Part shown: positions 24,259 to 32,108 of the stretch, piece after piece
Layout: every line of letters begins with the position of its first letter
Numbering within the stretch: position 1 is the stretch's first letter
NCBI GenBank assembly: GCA_945897825.1
Contig: CAMDGX010000047.1
Location: 1 to 35,600 of the forward strand
DNA from: Asaia bogorensis
Lineage (GTDB): Bacteria; Pseudomonadota; Alphaproteobacteria; Acetobacterales; Acetobacteraceae
Direction of reading: 5' to 3'
DNA length: 35,600 nt
Program-made: the position numbers and the translations under genes
The notes under the pieces: generated by a model
Told to the model about the DNA's origin: nothing
What the model saw: only the letters and a program-made list of their open reading frames with translations
Databases searched by the model: none

Positions 24259-24348
24259 TCGTTTTCCCAAGAAATAAAGACTCCATTCGTCTGCGAGACC
24301 ACGACCATCGCGCAGACGAATGGAGGATTTACGTTTCTATCAAGAAAT
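24259..24348. repeat. Decayed copy of the composite palindromic element; likely terminator
   Basis: The centre is a perfect 15-base inverted repeat, CTCCATTCGTCTGCG at 24281-24295 with its complement at 24311-24325. It is flanked on the left by TTTC-CCAA-GAAA and AAAGACT and on the right by ATTTACG and TTTCT-ATCA-AGAAA. Order, spacing and the AAGACT/CCATT and AATGG junctions match the intact elements in B-to-A orientation, but the A/T hairpins are much shorter. On the minus strand the stem is followed by TCTTTATTTCTT, so it should terminate the M20 hydrolase gene, whose last codons lie within its right hairpin. Confidence 0.65.
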
Positions 24349-25566
24349 ACCTCCATCCTTCTTCAACAGCGCTCTGGCCGCGTCGACCATCACCGCGCCG
24401 CCGGTGACGATGTCCTCGTCGGCGGTGTTCTCGCTCCAGTGGTGGCTGATGCCGCCGATGCTGGGGACGAAGAGCATGGCGGACGGCATCACCTTGGCGA
24501 GCATCTGGGCGTCGTGGCCGGCGCCGCTGGGCATGCGCTGGTGCAGGCCGGGGGCGTGGGCCTCGGCGGCGGCTTCGAGGGCGGCCTGGAACGCGGGGTC
24601 CATCACCTTGGGCACCGAGCGGGAGGTGTTGGTCAGGACCGCGGTGCAGGGGCCGCGATTGGCTTCGGCGACGAGTTCCTCCAGCCGGGCTTCGAGGCGC
24701 AGGAGCAGGGCGGGGTCGGCGTCGCGGAACTGGAAGATCAGCTCGGCGCCGCCGGGGATGATGCTGCCGGCGCCGGGGTCGAGCGTGATGCGGCCGACGG
24801 TCCAGACGGTGCGGGCGGCGCAGATCTTGGGGAATTCCTGGTCGATGGCGACGGCGAGCTTGGCGGCGGCGAGGCCGGCGTCTTTCCTGATCGCCATGCG
24901 GGTGGTGCCGGCGTGGTTCTGCACGCCGGTGAAGAGGACGCGGTAGGACCAGATGCCGACGATGGAGGTGACGATTCCGATCTTGAGGTTGCGGGCTTCG
25001 AGGTCGTCGCCTTGTTCGATGTGGGCTTCGAGGTAGCCCTTGTAGCGGCCTGGTTCGAAGGCGATGCGCGGGGTGTTGGCCAGGCCGGCCTCGGCGAGGG
25101 CTTCGCGGAGGGTCTTGGCGGAGTAGCGGTTGGAGCAGGAATCAATCTCGGCCTCGGTGACTTCGCCGATATAGGAGCGGCTGCCGAGGAAGCTGCCGTA
25201 GTGGCCTTCCTCGTCGGCCCAGGAGACGACGTCGATGCCTTGGCCGAGGGCGCGGGCGGTTTCCAGCGCGTAGAGCACGCCCAGCGCCCCGTCGAGCCAG
25301 CCGGCTTCGGGCTGGGTTTCGGTGTGGCTCCCGAGGAGGAGCTTGGGGCCCGGCGTGGGGTCGCGGCCGATGACGTTGCCGATGCCGTCGATCTCGGGGA
25401 CCAGGCCGGCTTCGCGCATGCGTTCGCAGAGCCAGTGGCGGGATTCCATGTCGACCTTGGAGTAGGTCGGGCGATGGACGCCGGTCTTGAAAGTGCCGAA
25501 GCCGCGCAGCTTGTAGAGGTCGGCCAGGAGGCGCTTGCCGTCGTAGCCGGTGTTGGGGATGGTCAT
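24340..25566 (-). CDS. M20-family amidohydrolase (N-carbamoyl amino acid hydrolase/allantoate amidohydrolase-like)
   Basis: Zinc-dependent hydrolase of 408 residues in the carbamoylase branch of M20. Metal and catalytic segments are GSH81-T-E83, W-L-D92-G-A-L-G, DEE at 118-120, the hallmark EAHIEQGDDLE, the dimerisation block TGVQNHAGTTRMAIRKD, and GAGHDAQMLAKVMPSAMLFVPS. Such enzymes cleave N-carbamoyl amino acids, allantoate or ureidopropionate. The motif GSHTETQ has Glu where most relatives have Asp (GSHLDTV), so the subfamily may have a distinct substrate. ATG 25566 has GGAGAA 5 bases upstream. The gene follows an orphan solute-binding protein gene on the same strand, separated by repeat copy 3, which suggests uptake plus hydrolysis of a ureide or peptide-like compound. 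Confidence 0.82.
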   Translation of the reverse strand: MTIPNTGYDGKRLLADLYKLRGFGTFKTGVHRPTYSKVDMESRHWLCERMREAGLVPEIDGIGNVIGRDPTPGPKLLLGSHTETQPEAGWLDGALGVLYALETARALGQGIDVVSWADEEGHYGSFLGSRSYIGEVTEAEIDSCSNRYSAKTLREALAEAGLANTPRIAFEPGRYKGYLEAHIEQGDDLEARNLKIGIVTSIVGIWSYRVLFTGVQNHAGTTRMAIRKDAGLAAAKLAVAIDQEFPKICAARTVWTVGRITLDPGAGSIIPGGAELIFQFRDADPALLLRLEARLEELVAEANRGPCTAVLTNTSRSVPKVMDPAFQAALEAAAEAHAPGLHQRMPSGAGHDAQMLAKVMPSAMLFVPSIGGISHHWSENTADEDIVTGGAVMVDAARALLKKDGGIS

Positions 25567-25584
25567 GGGGTTCTCCGAAGGAAG

Positions 25585-25693
25585 AATCTTCTTTTTCTGA
25601 AGAAAAAGAAGCAAAAAGACTTTTCATCCATGGCGCCGGGAGAGCATGGCGCCATGGGGGAAAGTTTTTTGTTTCTTTTTTTCAAAAAAGAAC
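25585..25693. repeat. Composite palindromic element, copy 3 (B-to-A orientation)
   Basis: Hairpin B is a perfect 11-base stem (25588-25598 with 25601-25611, loop GA). The central stem pairs CCATGGCGCC (25628-25637) with GGCGCCATGG (25648-25657). Hairpin A is a 9-base stem (25673-25681 with 25684-25692, loop TC). The central sequence differs from copies 1, 2 and 5, yet its arms remain perfectly complementary. It fills the gap between two minus-strand genes, the binding protein and the M20 hydrolase. Confidence 0.9.
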
Positions 25694-25700
25694 GCCTTGC

Positions 25701-27206
25701 TTACTCGCTGACCTTGATGCCGTGCGGGCGGATCAAGCCGTCCGGCACCGGCGTGAAGCCGGAGAGTTTCGCCGTGTGCGCGAACAGCCAGTTGTGGTGG
25801 TACATCACCATCATCGGGCGGTCGGTGGTGTAGATGGCGGAGATGTCCCGGTAGAGGGCCTGGCGCTGGGCGGTGTCGGTGACGCCGCGGGCCTTGGCGA
25901 GCAGGCCGTCCAGCGTGGGGTTGGTGTATTTGCCCCAGTTGAGGAAGCCGTCGGATTGCAGCCAGACGGCGACGTTGCCGTCGGGGTCGGCGCGGCCGCT
26001 CCAGATGCCGATATAGGCGTTGAAGTCGCCGGCGCGGGTGGCGGCGACGGCGGCGTTGGCTTCCATGGCGGTGATCTTGACGTCGAAGCCGGCCTCGCCG
26101 GCCATGGACTGGATCAGCTCGGCGGTTTGCAGCGGGATGGGGGCGTTGCCGACCACAAGGGTGACGGGGACGCGGTCGACGCCGGCGGCCTTCAGCAGGG
26201 CGCGGGCGCCGGGGAGGTCGCGCGGCGGGACCGGGATGGCCTGGTTCCAGAAGGTGCCGCCGGGGGGTTCGGTCTGGTTGGAGGGGACCATCAGGCCGTC
26301 GAGGACGACCTGGTTGAGGACGGTGCGGTCGATGGATTTCTCGAAGGCTTCGCGCACGCGGGGGTCGCGGCCGAAGGGGCCTTCGGACATCTTGCCGTTG
26401 CCGAGGTTGAACAGCATGGTCTGGTAGGCGACGGCGGGGGCCTGGAGGAGCTTGAGGCGGGCGTCGGCCTTCACGGCGGCGGCGTCGGAGGGGGCCATGC
26501 CTTCGATGAGGTCGAGCTGGCCGGAGCGGAGGTTGACGAGCTTGACGGTGCTGTCGGGGATGGGGCGGAAGGTGACGCGGTCGACGTGGATTTTCGCGGC
26601 GTCCCAGTAGGCGGGGAAGCGGTCGAGCACGATGCGGTCTTGCGCGACGCGCTGGGTGAACTTGAAGGGGCCGGCGCAGACGGGTTCGGTGCCGAATTCC
26701 TTGCCGAGGCGGGCGAGCGCCTTGGGCGAGGCGATCATGCCGGCGCGGTCGGCGAGGACGGCGACGAGGGGGGCGTTGGGGGCGGAGAGGCGCAGGCGGA
26801 TGGTCAGCGGGTCGATCACCTCGACGGCGCTGATCGGGCGGGTTTCGGCCTTGCGCTGGCTTTCGGGGGCGGTGCGGTAGCGCTCGATGTTGATGCGGAC
26901 GGCTTCGGCGTCGAGCTTCTCGCCGTCATGGAAGGTGACGCCGGGGCGCAGGGTGATGGTGAGGGCCATGTTGTCGGCCGACCATTCCCATTTGGTGGCG
27001 AGCTGGGGGACGAGCTTCATCTGGCCGTCGAGGTCGATGAGCTTGTCGCAGAGCGAGGCGAAGACGATGCGGCCGACATAGGAGCCGCCGCTGGCGGGGT
27101 CGAGCAGGTCGGGGTCGCCGCCGAGGCCGATGCGGAGCTGGGCGGCGTGGGCCTGGGTAGCGGCGAGGAGGGCGAGAGCCAGTGTGGGGGCCAGGGGGAT
27201 GCGCAT
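25701..27206 (-). CDS. ABC transporter solute-binding protein, family 5 (orphan)
   Basis: Protein of 501 residues with a Sec signal peptide (MRIPLAPTLALALLAATQAHA, cut before AQLRIG). The family-5 fold shows GGDPDLLDPASGGSYVGRIVF, LRPGVTFHDGEKLDAEAV, CAGPFKFTQRV, SGQLDLIEGMAPSD and DPRVREAFEKSIDR. It differs clearly from the three paralogues of the large operon: Sec instead of Tat-like signal and none of their shared blocks. ATG 27206 has AAGGAA upstream. No permease or ATPase gene is adjacent, so it must use a transporter encoded elsewhere. The downstream partner on the strand is the M20 hydrolase, which hints at the ligand class. Confidence 0.87.
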   Translation of the reverse strand: MRIPLAPTLALALLAATQAHAAQLRIGLGGDPDLLDPASGGSYVGRIVFASLCDKLIDLDGQMKLVPQLATKWEWSADNMALTITLRPGVTFHDGEKLDAEAVRINIERYRTAPESQRKAETRPISAVEVIDPLTIRLRLSAPNAPLVAVLADRAGMIASPKALARLGKEFGTEPVCAGPFKFTQRVAQDRIVLDRFPAYWDAAKIHVDRVTFRPIPDSTVKLVNLRSGQLDLIEGMAPSDAAAVKADARLKLLQAPAVAYQTMLFNLGNGKMSEGPFGRDPRVREAFEKSIDRTVLNQVVLDGLMVPSNQTEPPGGTFWNQAIPVPPRDLPGARALLKAAGVDRVPVTLVVGNAPIPLQTAELIQSMAGEAGFDVKITAMEANAAVAATRAGDFNAYIGIWSGRADPDGNVAVWLQSDGFLNWGKYTNPTLDGLLAKARGVTDTAQRQALYRDISAIYTTDRPMMVMYHHNWLFAHTAKLSGFTPVPDGLIRPHGIKVSE

Positions 27207-27300
27207 CGCCGGTTCCTTTTTCGTGTTCCGCGATGGATGCAAGCATGCCGTGCGTTCTGCGCACAGGGGGTTTGTGCGATGCAGCGGGGATACTGATGCG

Positions 27301-27774
27301 ATGAGCGAGACGAAACGGACCGAGATCTACGTGGATGCCGATGCCTGCCCGGTGCGCGATGAGATCTATCGCGTGGCGGGGCGGCTGGGGCTGGTGGTGC
27401 ACCTGGTGTCGAACGGGTCGCGGCCGATTCGTCCGCCGGGGATGGCGAATGTGCGGATGGTGGTGGTGGAGGCGGGGGCGGATATCGCCGATGACTGGAT
27501 CGCCGAGCGGGTGACGGCGGCCGATGTGTGCGTGACGTCGGATATTCCGCTGGCGGCGCGGTGCCTGGCGAAGGGGGCGCGGGCCTTGGCGAGCAACGGG
27601 CGGGTGTGGAGCACGGACAATATCGGCAATGCGCTGGCCGGGCGCGAGGTGTCGCGGCACATGCGGGAGATGGGGATGATGACGGGGGGGCCGGCGCCGT
27701 TGGCGAAGGCGGATCGGTCGAAGTTTCTCTCGGCGCTGGATACGCTGGTGCAGGCGGCGCTGCGGGGGCGGTGA
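27301..27774 (+). CDS. yaiI: YaiI/YqxD family (DUF188) protein
   Basis: Protein of 157 residues with the conserved YVDADACPV N-terminus, VSNGSRPIRPP, AADVCVTSDIPLAARCLAKGA and SNGRVWSTDNIGNALAGRE, which define the YaiI/DUF188 family. The acidic residues suggest a PIN-like, metal-dependent nuclease fold, but the function is not established. ATG 27301 is divergent from the solute-binding protein gene. Its stop lies one base from the stop of the convergent cysK, with no room for a terminator. Confidence 0.92.
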   Translation: MSETKRTEIYVDADACPVRDEIYRVAGRLGLVVHLVSNGSRPIRPPGMANVRMVVVEAGADIADDWIAERVTAADVCVTSDIPLAARCLAKGARALASNGRVWSTDNIGNALAGREVSRHMREMGMMTGGPAPLAKADRSKFLSALDTLVQAALRGR

Positions 27775-27775
27775 G

Positions 27776-28774
27776 CTAGAGGCCGGCGAACAGGGCGGTG
27801 GAGAGGTAGCGTTCGGCGAAGCTGGGGGCGATGGCGACGATGAGCTTGCCGGCATTGGCGGGGTCGCGGGCGAGGTCCATGGCGGCGTGCAGGGCGGCGC
27901 CGGAGGAGATGCCGAGGGGGAGGCCCTCGACCTGGGCGCAGAGGCGGGCGGCGGCGATGGCTTCGCGTTCGGAGACGCGCAGCACGGTGTCCATCAGGGC
28001 GAGGTCGAGCACGGCGGGCTGGAAGCCGGGGCCGATGCCTTGCAGGCCGTGCGGGCCGGGTTCGTCGCCGGAGAGGACGGCAGATTCGGTGGGCTCGATG
28101 GCGATGACCTGGAGGGTGGGGCGGCGGGGCTTGAGGGCGCGGGCGATGCCGGTCAGCGTGCCGCCGGTGCCGGCGCCGCCGATGACGATGTCGACCAGGC
28201 CGTTGGTGTCGGCCCAGATTTCCTCGGCGGTGGTGGCTTCGTGGATGGCGGGGTTGGCCGGGTTGTCGAACTGGCGCGGCATCCAGGCGCCGGGGGTTTG
28301 GGCGACGATGCGTTCGGCCTCGGCGATGGCGCCGGCCATGCCTTCGCGGGCGGGGGTGAGTTCGACCTGTGCGCCCATCAGGCGGAGCATCTTGCGGCGT
28401 TCGACCGAGGCGCCCTCGGGCATGCAGACGATCAGGCGGTAGCCGCGGGCGGCGGCGACGAAGGCGAGCGCGATGCCGGTGTTGCCGCTGGTGGGTTCGA
28501 CCAGGATGGAACGGTTCGGCGCGATGGTGCCTTCGGCCTCGGCGGCGTCGATCATCGCCAGGCCGATGCGGTCTTTCACGGAGCCGAGCGGATTGAAGAA
28601 TTCGAGCTTCAGCGCGACGTCGCCCACCAGGCGCTCGGCGGCGGTGAGGCGGGGGATGCGGACCAGGGGGGTGGCGCCGATGGTTTCCAGCACGCTGGCG
28701 TGGATGCGGCCCCGGAAGGATGCGCTGGCGTGGGAGACAGGCGGGGCGGCGGCCGGGAGCGGGGGACGGGTCAT
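27776..28774 (-). CDS. cysK: Cysteine synthase A (O-acetylserine sulfhydrylase)
   Basis: Pyridoxal-phosphate enzyme of 332 residues that makes L-cysteine from O-acetylserine and sulfide. The Schiff-base lysine is K67 in FFNPLGSVKDRIG; PTSGNTGIAL binds the carboxylate, GAGTGGTLTG binds the cofactor phosphate, and GISSGAAL supplies the PLP nitrogen contact. The N-terminus is about 20 residues longer than most CysK (family start near GRIHASVLETIGATPLV). No ribosome-binding site precedes ATG 28774, but TATAGC (28786-28781) sits 6 bases upstream, so the mRNA may be leaderless. It is divergent from an Rrf2 regulator gene. CysM-type or cystathionine beta-synthase-like activity is less likely. Confidence 0.92.
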   Translation of the reverse strand: MTRPPLPAAAPPVSHASASFRGRIHASVLETIGATPLVRIPRLTAAERLVGDVALKLEFFNPLGSVKDRIGLAMIDAAEAEGTIAPNRSILVEPTSGNTGIALAFVAAARGYRLIVCMPEGASVERRKMLRLMGAQVELTPAREGMAGAIAEAERIVAQTPGAWMPRQFDNPANPAIHEATTAEEIWADTNGLVDIVIGGAGTGGTLTGIARALKPRRPTLQVIAIEPTESAVLSGDEPGPHGLQGIGPGFQPAVLDLALMDTVLRVSEREAIAAARLCAQVEGLPLGISSGAALHAAMDLARDPANAGKLIVAIAPSFAERYLSTALFAGL

Positions 28775-28927
28775 GCGTCGGCTATAGCACGCAGATCGGT
28801 GCTTTACACGTCCGCTGGTCGTGGTTTAGTGCGCCGCACCCGGGCCGCGTCGCCGCGATGCCGGCCGGGGCAACCATACAAACGCCCCAATGCGGGCGGA
28901 CGGGGACGGACCACCGAGGGAACCGAC

Positions 28928-29377
28928 ATGCTGATCCGCAAGGACCGGGCCATGCTTGCCATCACCATCCTGCTGGACGTCGCCTTCCATGGCGGGCGGA
29001 CTGCGACCGTGAGCGCCGCGGACCTTGCCGAGCGGCTGGGGCTGGCGCGGCGGGGGATGGAACCGCTGTTGCAGACGCTGTCGCGGGCGGGGTTGCTGGA
29101 GAGCGTGCGCGGGCCGCGCGGCGGGTATCGGCTGGGGCGACCGCGGCGGGACATCCGGCTGTCGGACATCGTGGCGGTGGTGAGCGGCGACGACGGCGAG
29201 GCGGTGGATGGGCCGGGAGGTGCGTTGCAGGAGAAGGTGGTCGATCCGCTGTGGGCGAAGCTGGAGACGACGGCGCAGGGGGTTCTGGCGGGGCTGACGC
29301 TGGACGACATGGTGCGCCAGGCGACGGCTTCGGGGCTGCGGCGGCCGAACGCGGAGCCGATCACGTTTGCGATCTAA
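28928..29377 (+). CDS. Rrf2-family transcriptional regulator
   Basis: Protein of 149 residues with an N-terminal winged helix (AMLAITILLDVAFHGG, then AADLAERLGLARRGMEPLLQTLSRAGLLESVRGPRGGYRLGRP), the Rrf2 signature. It has no cysteine, so it cannot carry the three-Cys iron-sulfur cluster of IscR or NsrR. It resembles the cluster-free CymR type, which in Firmicutes senses cysteine status through CysK. Its position divergent from cysK, 153 bases away, supports a role in sulfur or cysteine control. ATG 28928 has GAGGGA upstream. It heads a four-gene plus-strand run with the MBL-fold, glutamine synthetase-like and isochorismatase-like genes. Confidence 0.88.
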   Translation: MLIRKDRAMLAITILLDVAFHGGRTATVSAADLAERLGLARRGMEPLLQTLSRAGLLESVRGPRGGYRLGRPRRDIRLSDIVAVVSGDDGEAVDGPGGALQEKVVDPLWAKLETTAQGVLAGLTLDDMVRQATASGLRRPNAEPITFAI

Positions 29378-29457
29378 GCGTCCCCGCGGCGAAGCGTGTC
29401 GGGTGGACAGCGTGCGCCGGCGCCGGTAAGGCCGGGGGCGACCGGCTGGAGAACAAG

Positions 29458-30129
29458 ATGTCCGACTACCGACTGGCGATCGTTCCCGTCACGATGTTCC
29501 AGCAGAACTGCACCGTGCTGTGGCATACCGGGACGAAGCGCTGCGTGATCGTCGATCCCGGCGGGGAGCCGGGGCGGATCCTGGACGTGCTGGTGCAGCA
29601 GGAATTGCAGGCCGAGACGATCCTGCTGACGCATGGGCACCTGGACCATGCCGGCGGGGCGCTGGCGACCAAGGGGACGATCGACCTCGACTATGTCGGG
29701 CGGGGCTGGGACACGGTGCCGATCGTGGGGCCGGACGAGCGCGACCGCTTCCTGCTGGACGGCATCGAGGCGCAGGCGGAGCAGCTGGGCCTGCCGGGGC
29801 TGCGCAACGTGACGCCGGACCGGTTCCTGGTGGAGGGCGACACGGTCGAGACGATCGGGCTGACCTTCGAGGTGCTGCACTGCCCCGGCCACACGCCCGG
29901 GCATATCGTGTTCGTGGAGCGGACGCTGCGGCTGGCGTTCGTGGGCGATGTGATCTTCCGCGGCTCGGTGGGGCGGACGGATTTTCCCTATGGCGACGGG
30001 GCGGCGCTGATCGCGGGGATCAAGCAGAAGCTGCTGCCCCTGGGCGACGACATGAATTTCATCTGCGGCCACGGCGAGGGCTCGACCCTGGGCGTCGAGC
30101 GGCAGCGCAACCCGTTCCTGCAGGGCTGA
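29458..30129 (+). CDS. Metallo-beta-lactamase-fold hydrolase (glyoxalase II-like)
   Basis: Protein of 223 residues with the metal motif T-H59-G-H61-L-D63-H64, a downstream CPGHTPGHIVF histidine, FVGDVIF with the bridging Asp, and GHGEGSTLGVERQRNPFL at the C-terminus. These features are those of the YcbL/GloB-like group, which hydrolyses thioesters such as S-lactoylglutathione or related compounds. The protein is shorter than true GloB and lacks its C-terminal helical glutathione domain, so the substrate is open. ATG 29458 has GGAGA 5 bases upstream. It lies 80 bases after the Rrf2 gene and 16 before the glutamine synthetase-like gene. Confidence 0.85.
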   Translation: MSDYRLAIVPVTMFQQNCTVLWHTGTKRCVIVDPGGEPGRILDVLVQQELQAETILLTHGHLDHAGGALATKGTIDLDYVGRGWDTVPIVGPDERDRFLLDGIEAQAEQLGLPGLRNVTPDRFLVEGDTVETIGLTFEVLHCPGHTPGHIVFVERTLRLAFVGDVIFRGSVGRTDFPYGDGAALIAGIKQKLLPLGDDMNFICGHGEGSTLGVERQRNPFLQG

Positions 30130-30145
30130 GGAAAGGATCGACGCC

Positions 30146-31402
30146 ATGAACCGCGAGCCGCTGATCATGGTCTGCACCTGCGAAATGGCCGGGCGGGTGC
30201 GGGGCAAGGGGTTCCCGGCGCGCGAGCTGCCGGGGCGGATGGCGCGCGGCGTGGGCTGGGTGCCGACGAATGCGATGATCAACGCGTTCTCGACCATTCC
30301 CGCGACGCCGTTCGGCACCGGCGGCGACCTGATCCTGGTGCCCGACCCCGCCAGCGAGGTGGAGGTGGATTTCGCCGACGGGTCGGCCAAGGAGCATTTC
30401 CTGCTGGGCGACCTGCGCTGGCTCGACGGCACGCCGTGGGAGCTGTGCCCGCGCGATTTCCTGCGCCGGGCGCTGGCGGCGCTGAAGGAGGCGGCGGGGC
30501 TGTCGCTGGTGGCGGCGTTCGAGCACGAGTTCACCTATACGGGCGTCGATGAGGCGCCGGGCAGCCCGTATTCGCTGGATGCGTTCCGGCGGCAGGGGGT
30601 GTTCGCGGAGGCGTTCATGGCGGCGCTGCGGGCGGCGGGGTGCGAGCCGGACAGCTTCATGGCCGAGTATGGCGCGCGGCAATACGAGTTCACCGTGGAC
30701 GTGGCCGAGGGCGTGCGCGCGGCGGACCGGGCGGTGGTGGCGCGCGAGATGGCGCGGGCGACGGCGCACCGGCTGGGGCATCGGGCGATCTTCTCGCCGA
30801 TCCCCGACCCGGCGGGGGTGGGCAACGGGGTGCACATCCATTTCAGCTTCAAGGACGCGGCCGGGGCGCCGGTGATGCATGATCCGGCGGGGGCGCATGG
30901 CTTGTCCGACGTGGCGCGGGCGTTCGTGGCGGGCATCCTGCACCACCAGCCGGCGCTGTGCGCGCTGACAGCGCCGGCGACGGTTTCGTATCTGCGGCTG
31001 CGGCCGAACCGCTGGGCGCCGACGCATGCCAACCTGGAGCAGCAGGACCGCGGGGCGGCGTTGCGCATCTGCCCGGTGCTGCCGGGGGGCGATGTCGCGC
31101 GGCAGTTCAACGTGGAGTATCGCGTCGCCGATGGCGCTGCCTCGCCGTATGTCGCGCTGGCGGCCGTGGTGTGGGCCGGGGTGGACGGCATTCGCCGCGG
31201 GCTGGCGATTCCGGAGGAGGGCCCTGCCCTGCCGGCGACGCTGGAGGAAGCGCTCGATGCGCTGGCGGCGAGCGATGCTGCCAAGACCTGGATGGGCGAG
31301 AGCTTCCATGGCGCCTACCTGTTGCACAAGCGCGGCGAGGCGGCCCTGATGGCGGGGCTGACCGAGGCCGAACAGTGCGCGCGCTACGCGGAGACTTATT
31401 GA
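30146..31402 (+). CDS. Glutamine synthetase-like ligase
   Basis: Protein of 418 residues in the glutamine synthetase superfamily. Metal and ATP-site segments are AAFEHEFTYTG, AEYGARQYEFTVDV, VGNGVHIHFSFKD, TVSYLRLRPNRWAP and FNVEYRVADGAASPYVALAA. The last block usually reads E-x-R, and here the residues are E-Y-R. The N-terminus (VCTCEMAGRVRGKGFP) differs from GlnA, and the adenylylation-site loop of GlnA was not recognised. The enzyme therefore probably joins glutamate, or another carboxylate, to an amine, as gamma-glutamylpolyamine or gamma-glutamylamide ligases do. ATG 30146 has GGAAAGGA 6 bases upstream. It is followed after 37 bases by an isochorismatase-fold hydrolase. Confidence 0.82.
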   Translation: MNREPLIMVCTCEMAGRVRGKGFPARELPGRMARGVGWVPTNAMINAFSTIPATPFGTGGDLILVPDPASEVEVDFADGSAKEHFLLGDLRWLDGTPWELCPRDFLRRALAALKEAAGLSLVAAFEHEFTYTGVDEAPGSPYSLDAFRRQGVFAEAFMAALRAAGCEPDSFMAEYGARQYEFTVDVAEGVRAADRAVVAREMARATAHRLGHRAIFSPIPDPAGVGNGVHIHFSFKDAAGAPVMHDPAGAHGLSDVARAFVAGILHHQPALCALTAPATVSYLRLRPNRWAPTHANLEQQDRGAALRICPVLPGGDVARQFNVEYRVADGAASPYVALAAVVWAGVDGIRRGLAIPEEGPALPATLEEALDALAASDAAKTWMGESFHGAYLLHKRGEAALMAGLTEAEQCARYAETY

Positions 31403-31416
31403 GCGCGCTTGCGCGC
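31403..31416 (+). repeat. Small GC hairpin at the end of the glutamine synthetase-like gene
   Basis: GCGCGC, TT, GCGCGC: a perfect 6-base stem starting right after the TGA. There is no T run, so it is not a typical terminator. It may mark an intercistronic RNA processing point before the next gene. Confidence 0.35.
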
Positions 31417-31439
31417 GACGACCTAATAAGGAACGACCG

Positions 31440-32093
31440 ATGGCCAACCTGCCGCATCCCGATACGCGCGACCTTCCGGTCGACAAGCCGCACACCACGC
31501 TGCTGTTCATCGACGTGCAGAACTACTGCGCACGGCGCGACGGCAGCGAGTTCGCGCACATGTCCAAGGAGCAGTTCGACCGCGAGCTGGGCTGGTTCTT
31601 CGACAGGTTCGAGTCCGAGACGCTGCCGAACATGCAGAAGCTGCAGGCAGGGTGCCGGGCGGCGGGGATCGAGGTGATGTACACCATCATCCGCAACCTG
31701 ACGCAGGACGGGCGCGACCGGTCGCTCGACTACAAGATCACCGGGTTCAGCGTGCCGCCCGATTCGTGGGACGGGCAGGTGCTCGATGCGATCAAGCCGG
31801 GGCCGGACGAGATGGTGATCCCGAAGACGTCGTCGAACGTATTCGTCTCGACCAACCTCGACTACGTGCTGCGCAACCTTTCCACGAAGCACTTGGTGAT
31901 TTCGGGGATCGTGACCGACCAGTGCGTGGCCTCGGCGACGATGACGGCGTGCGACCTCGGCTATCTCGTGACGCTGGTGACGGATGCCTGCGCGACCTAC
32001 ACGCAGGAGCGGCACGACGCGACGCTGAAGGCGATCAAGGGGTATTGCCGGCAGCGGACGACGGCGGAATTCCTGGCCGAGATCCGGGGGTAG
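31440..32093 (+). CDS. Isochorismatase-family cysteine hydrolase
   Basis: Protein of 217 residues with the catalytic triad D25 (LLFIDVQNYC), K129 (VIPKTSSNVF) and C162 (GIVTDQCVASA), the last in the cis-peptide context typical of the family. Members hydrolyse amides or ureides (nicotinamide, N-carbamoylsarcosine, biuret, ureidoacrylate) or isochorismate. The Cys nucleophile points to an amidase rather than a true isochorismatase. Together with the glutamine synthetase-like ligase just upstream it may release and re-assimilate nitrogen from an amide compound; this is inference. ATG 31440 has AAGGAA 7 bases upstream. It is convergent with cutC, 15 bases away. Confidence 0.87.
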   Translation: MANLPHPDTRDLPVDKPHTTLLFIDVQNYCARRDGSEFAHMSKEQFDRELGWFFDRFESETLPNMQKLQAGCRAAGIEVMYTIIRNLTQDGRDRSLDYKITGFSVPPDSWDGQVLDAIKPGPDEMVIPKTSSNVFVSTNLDYVLRNLSTKHLVISGIVTDQCVASATMTACDLGYLVTLVTDACATYTQERHDATLKAIKGYCRQRTTAEFLAEIRG

Positions 32094-32108
32094 AAGCGGC
32101 GCCCGGCC

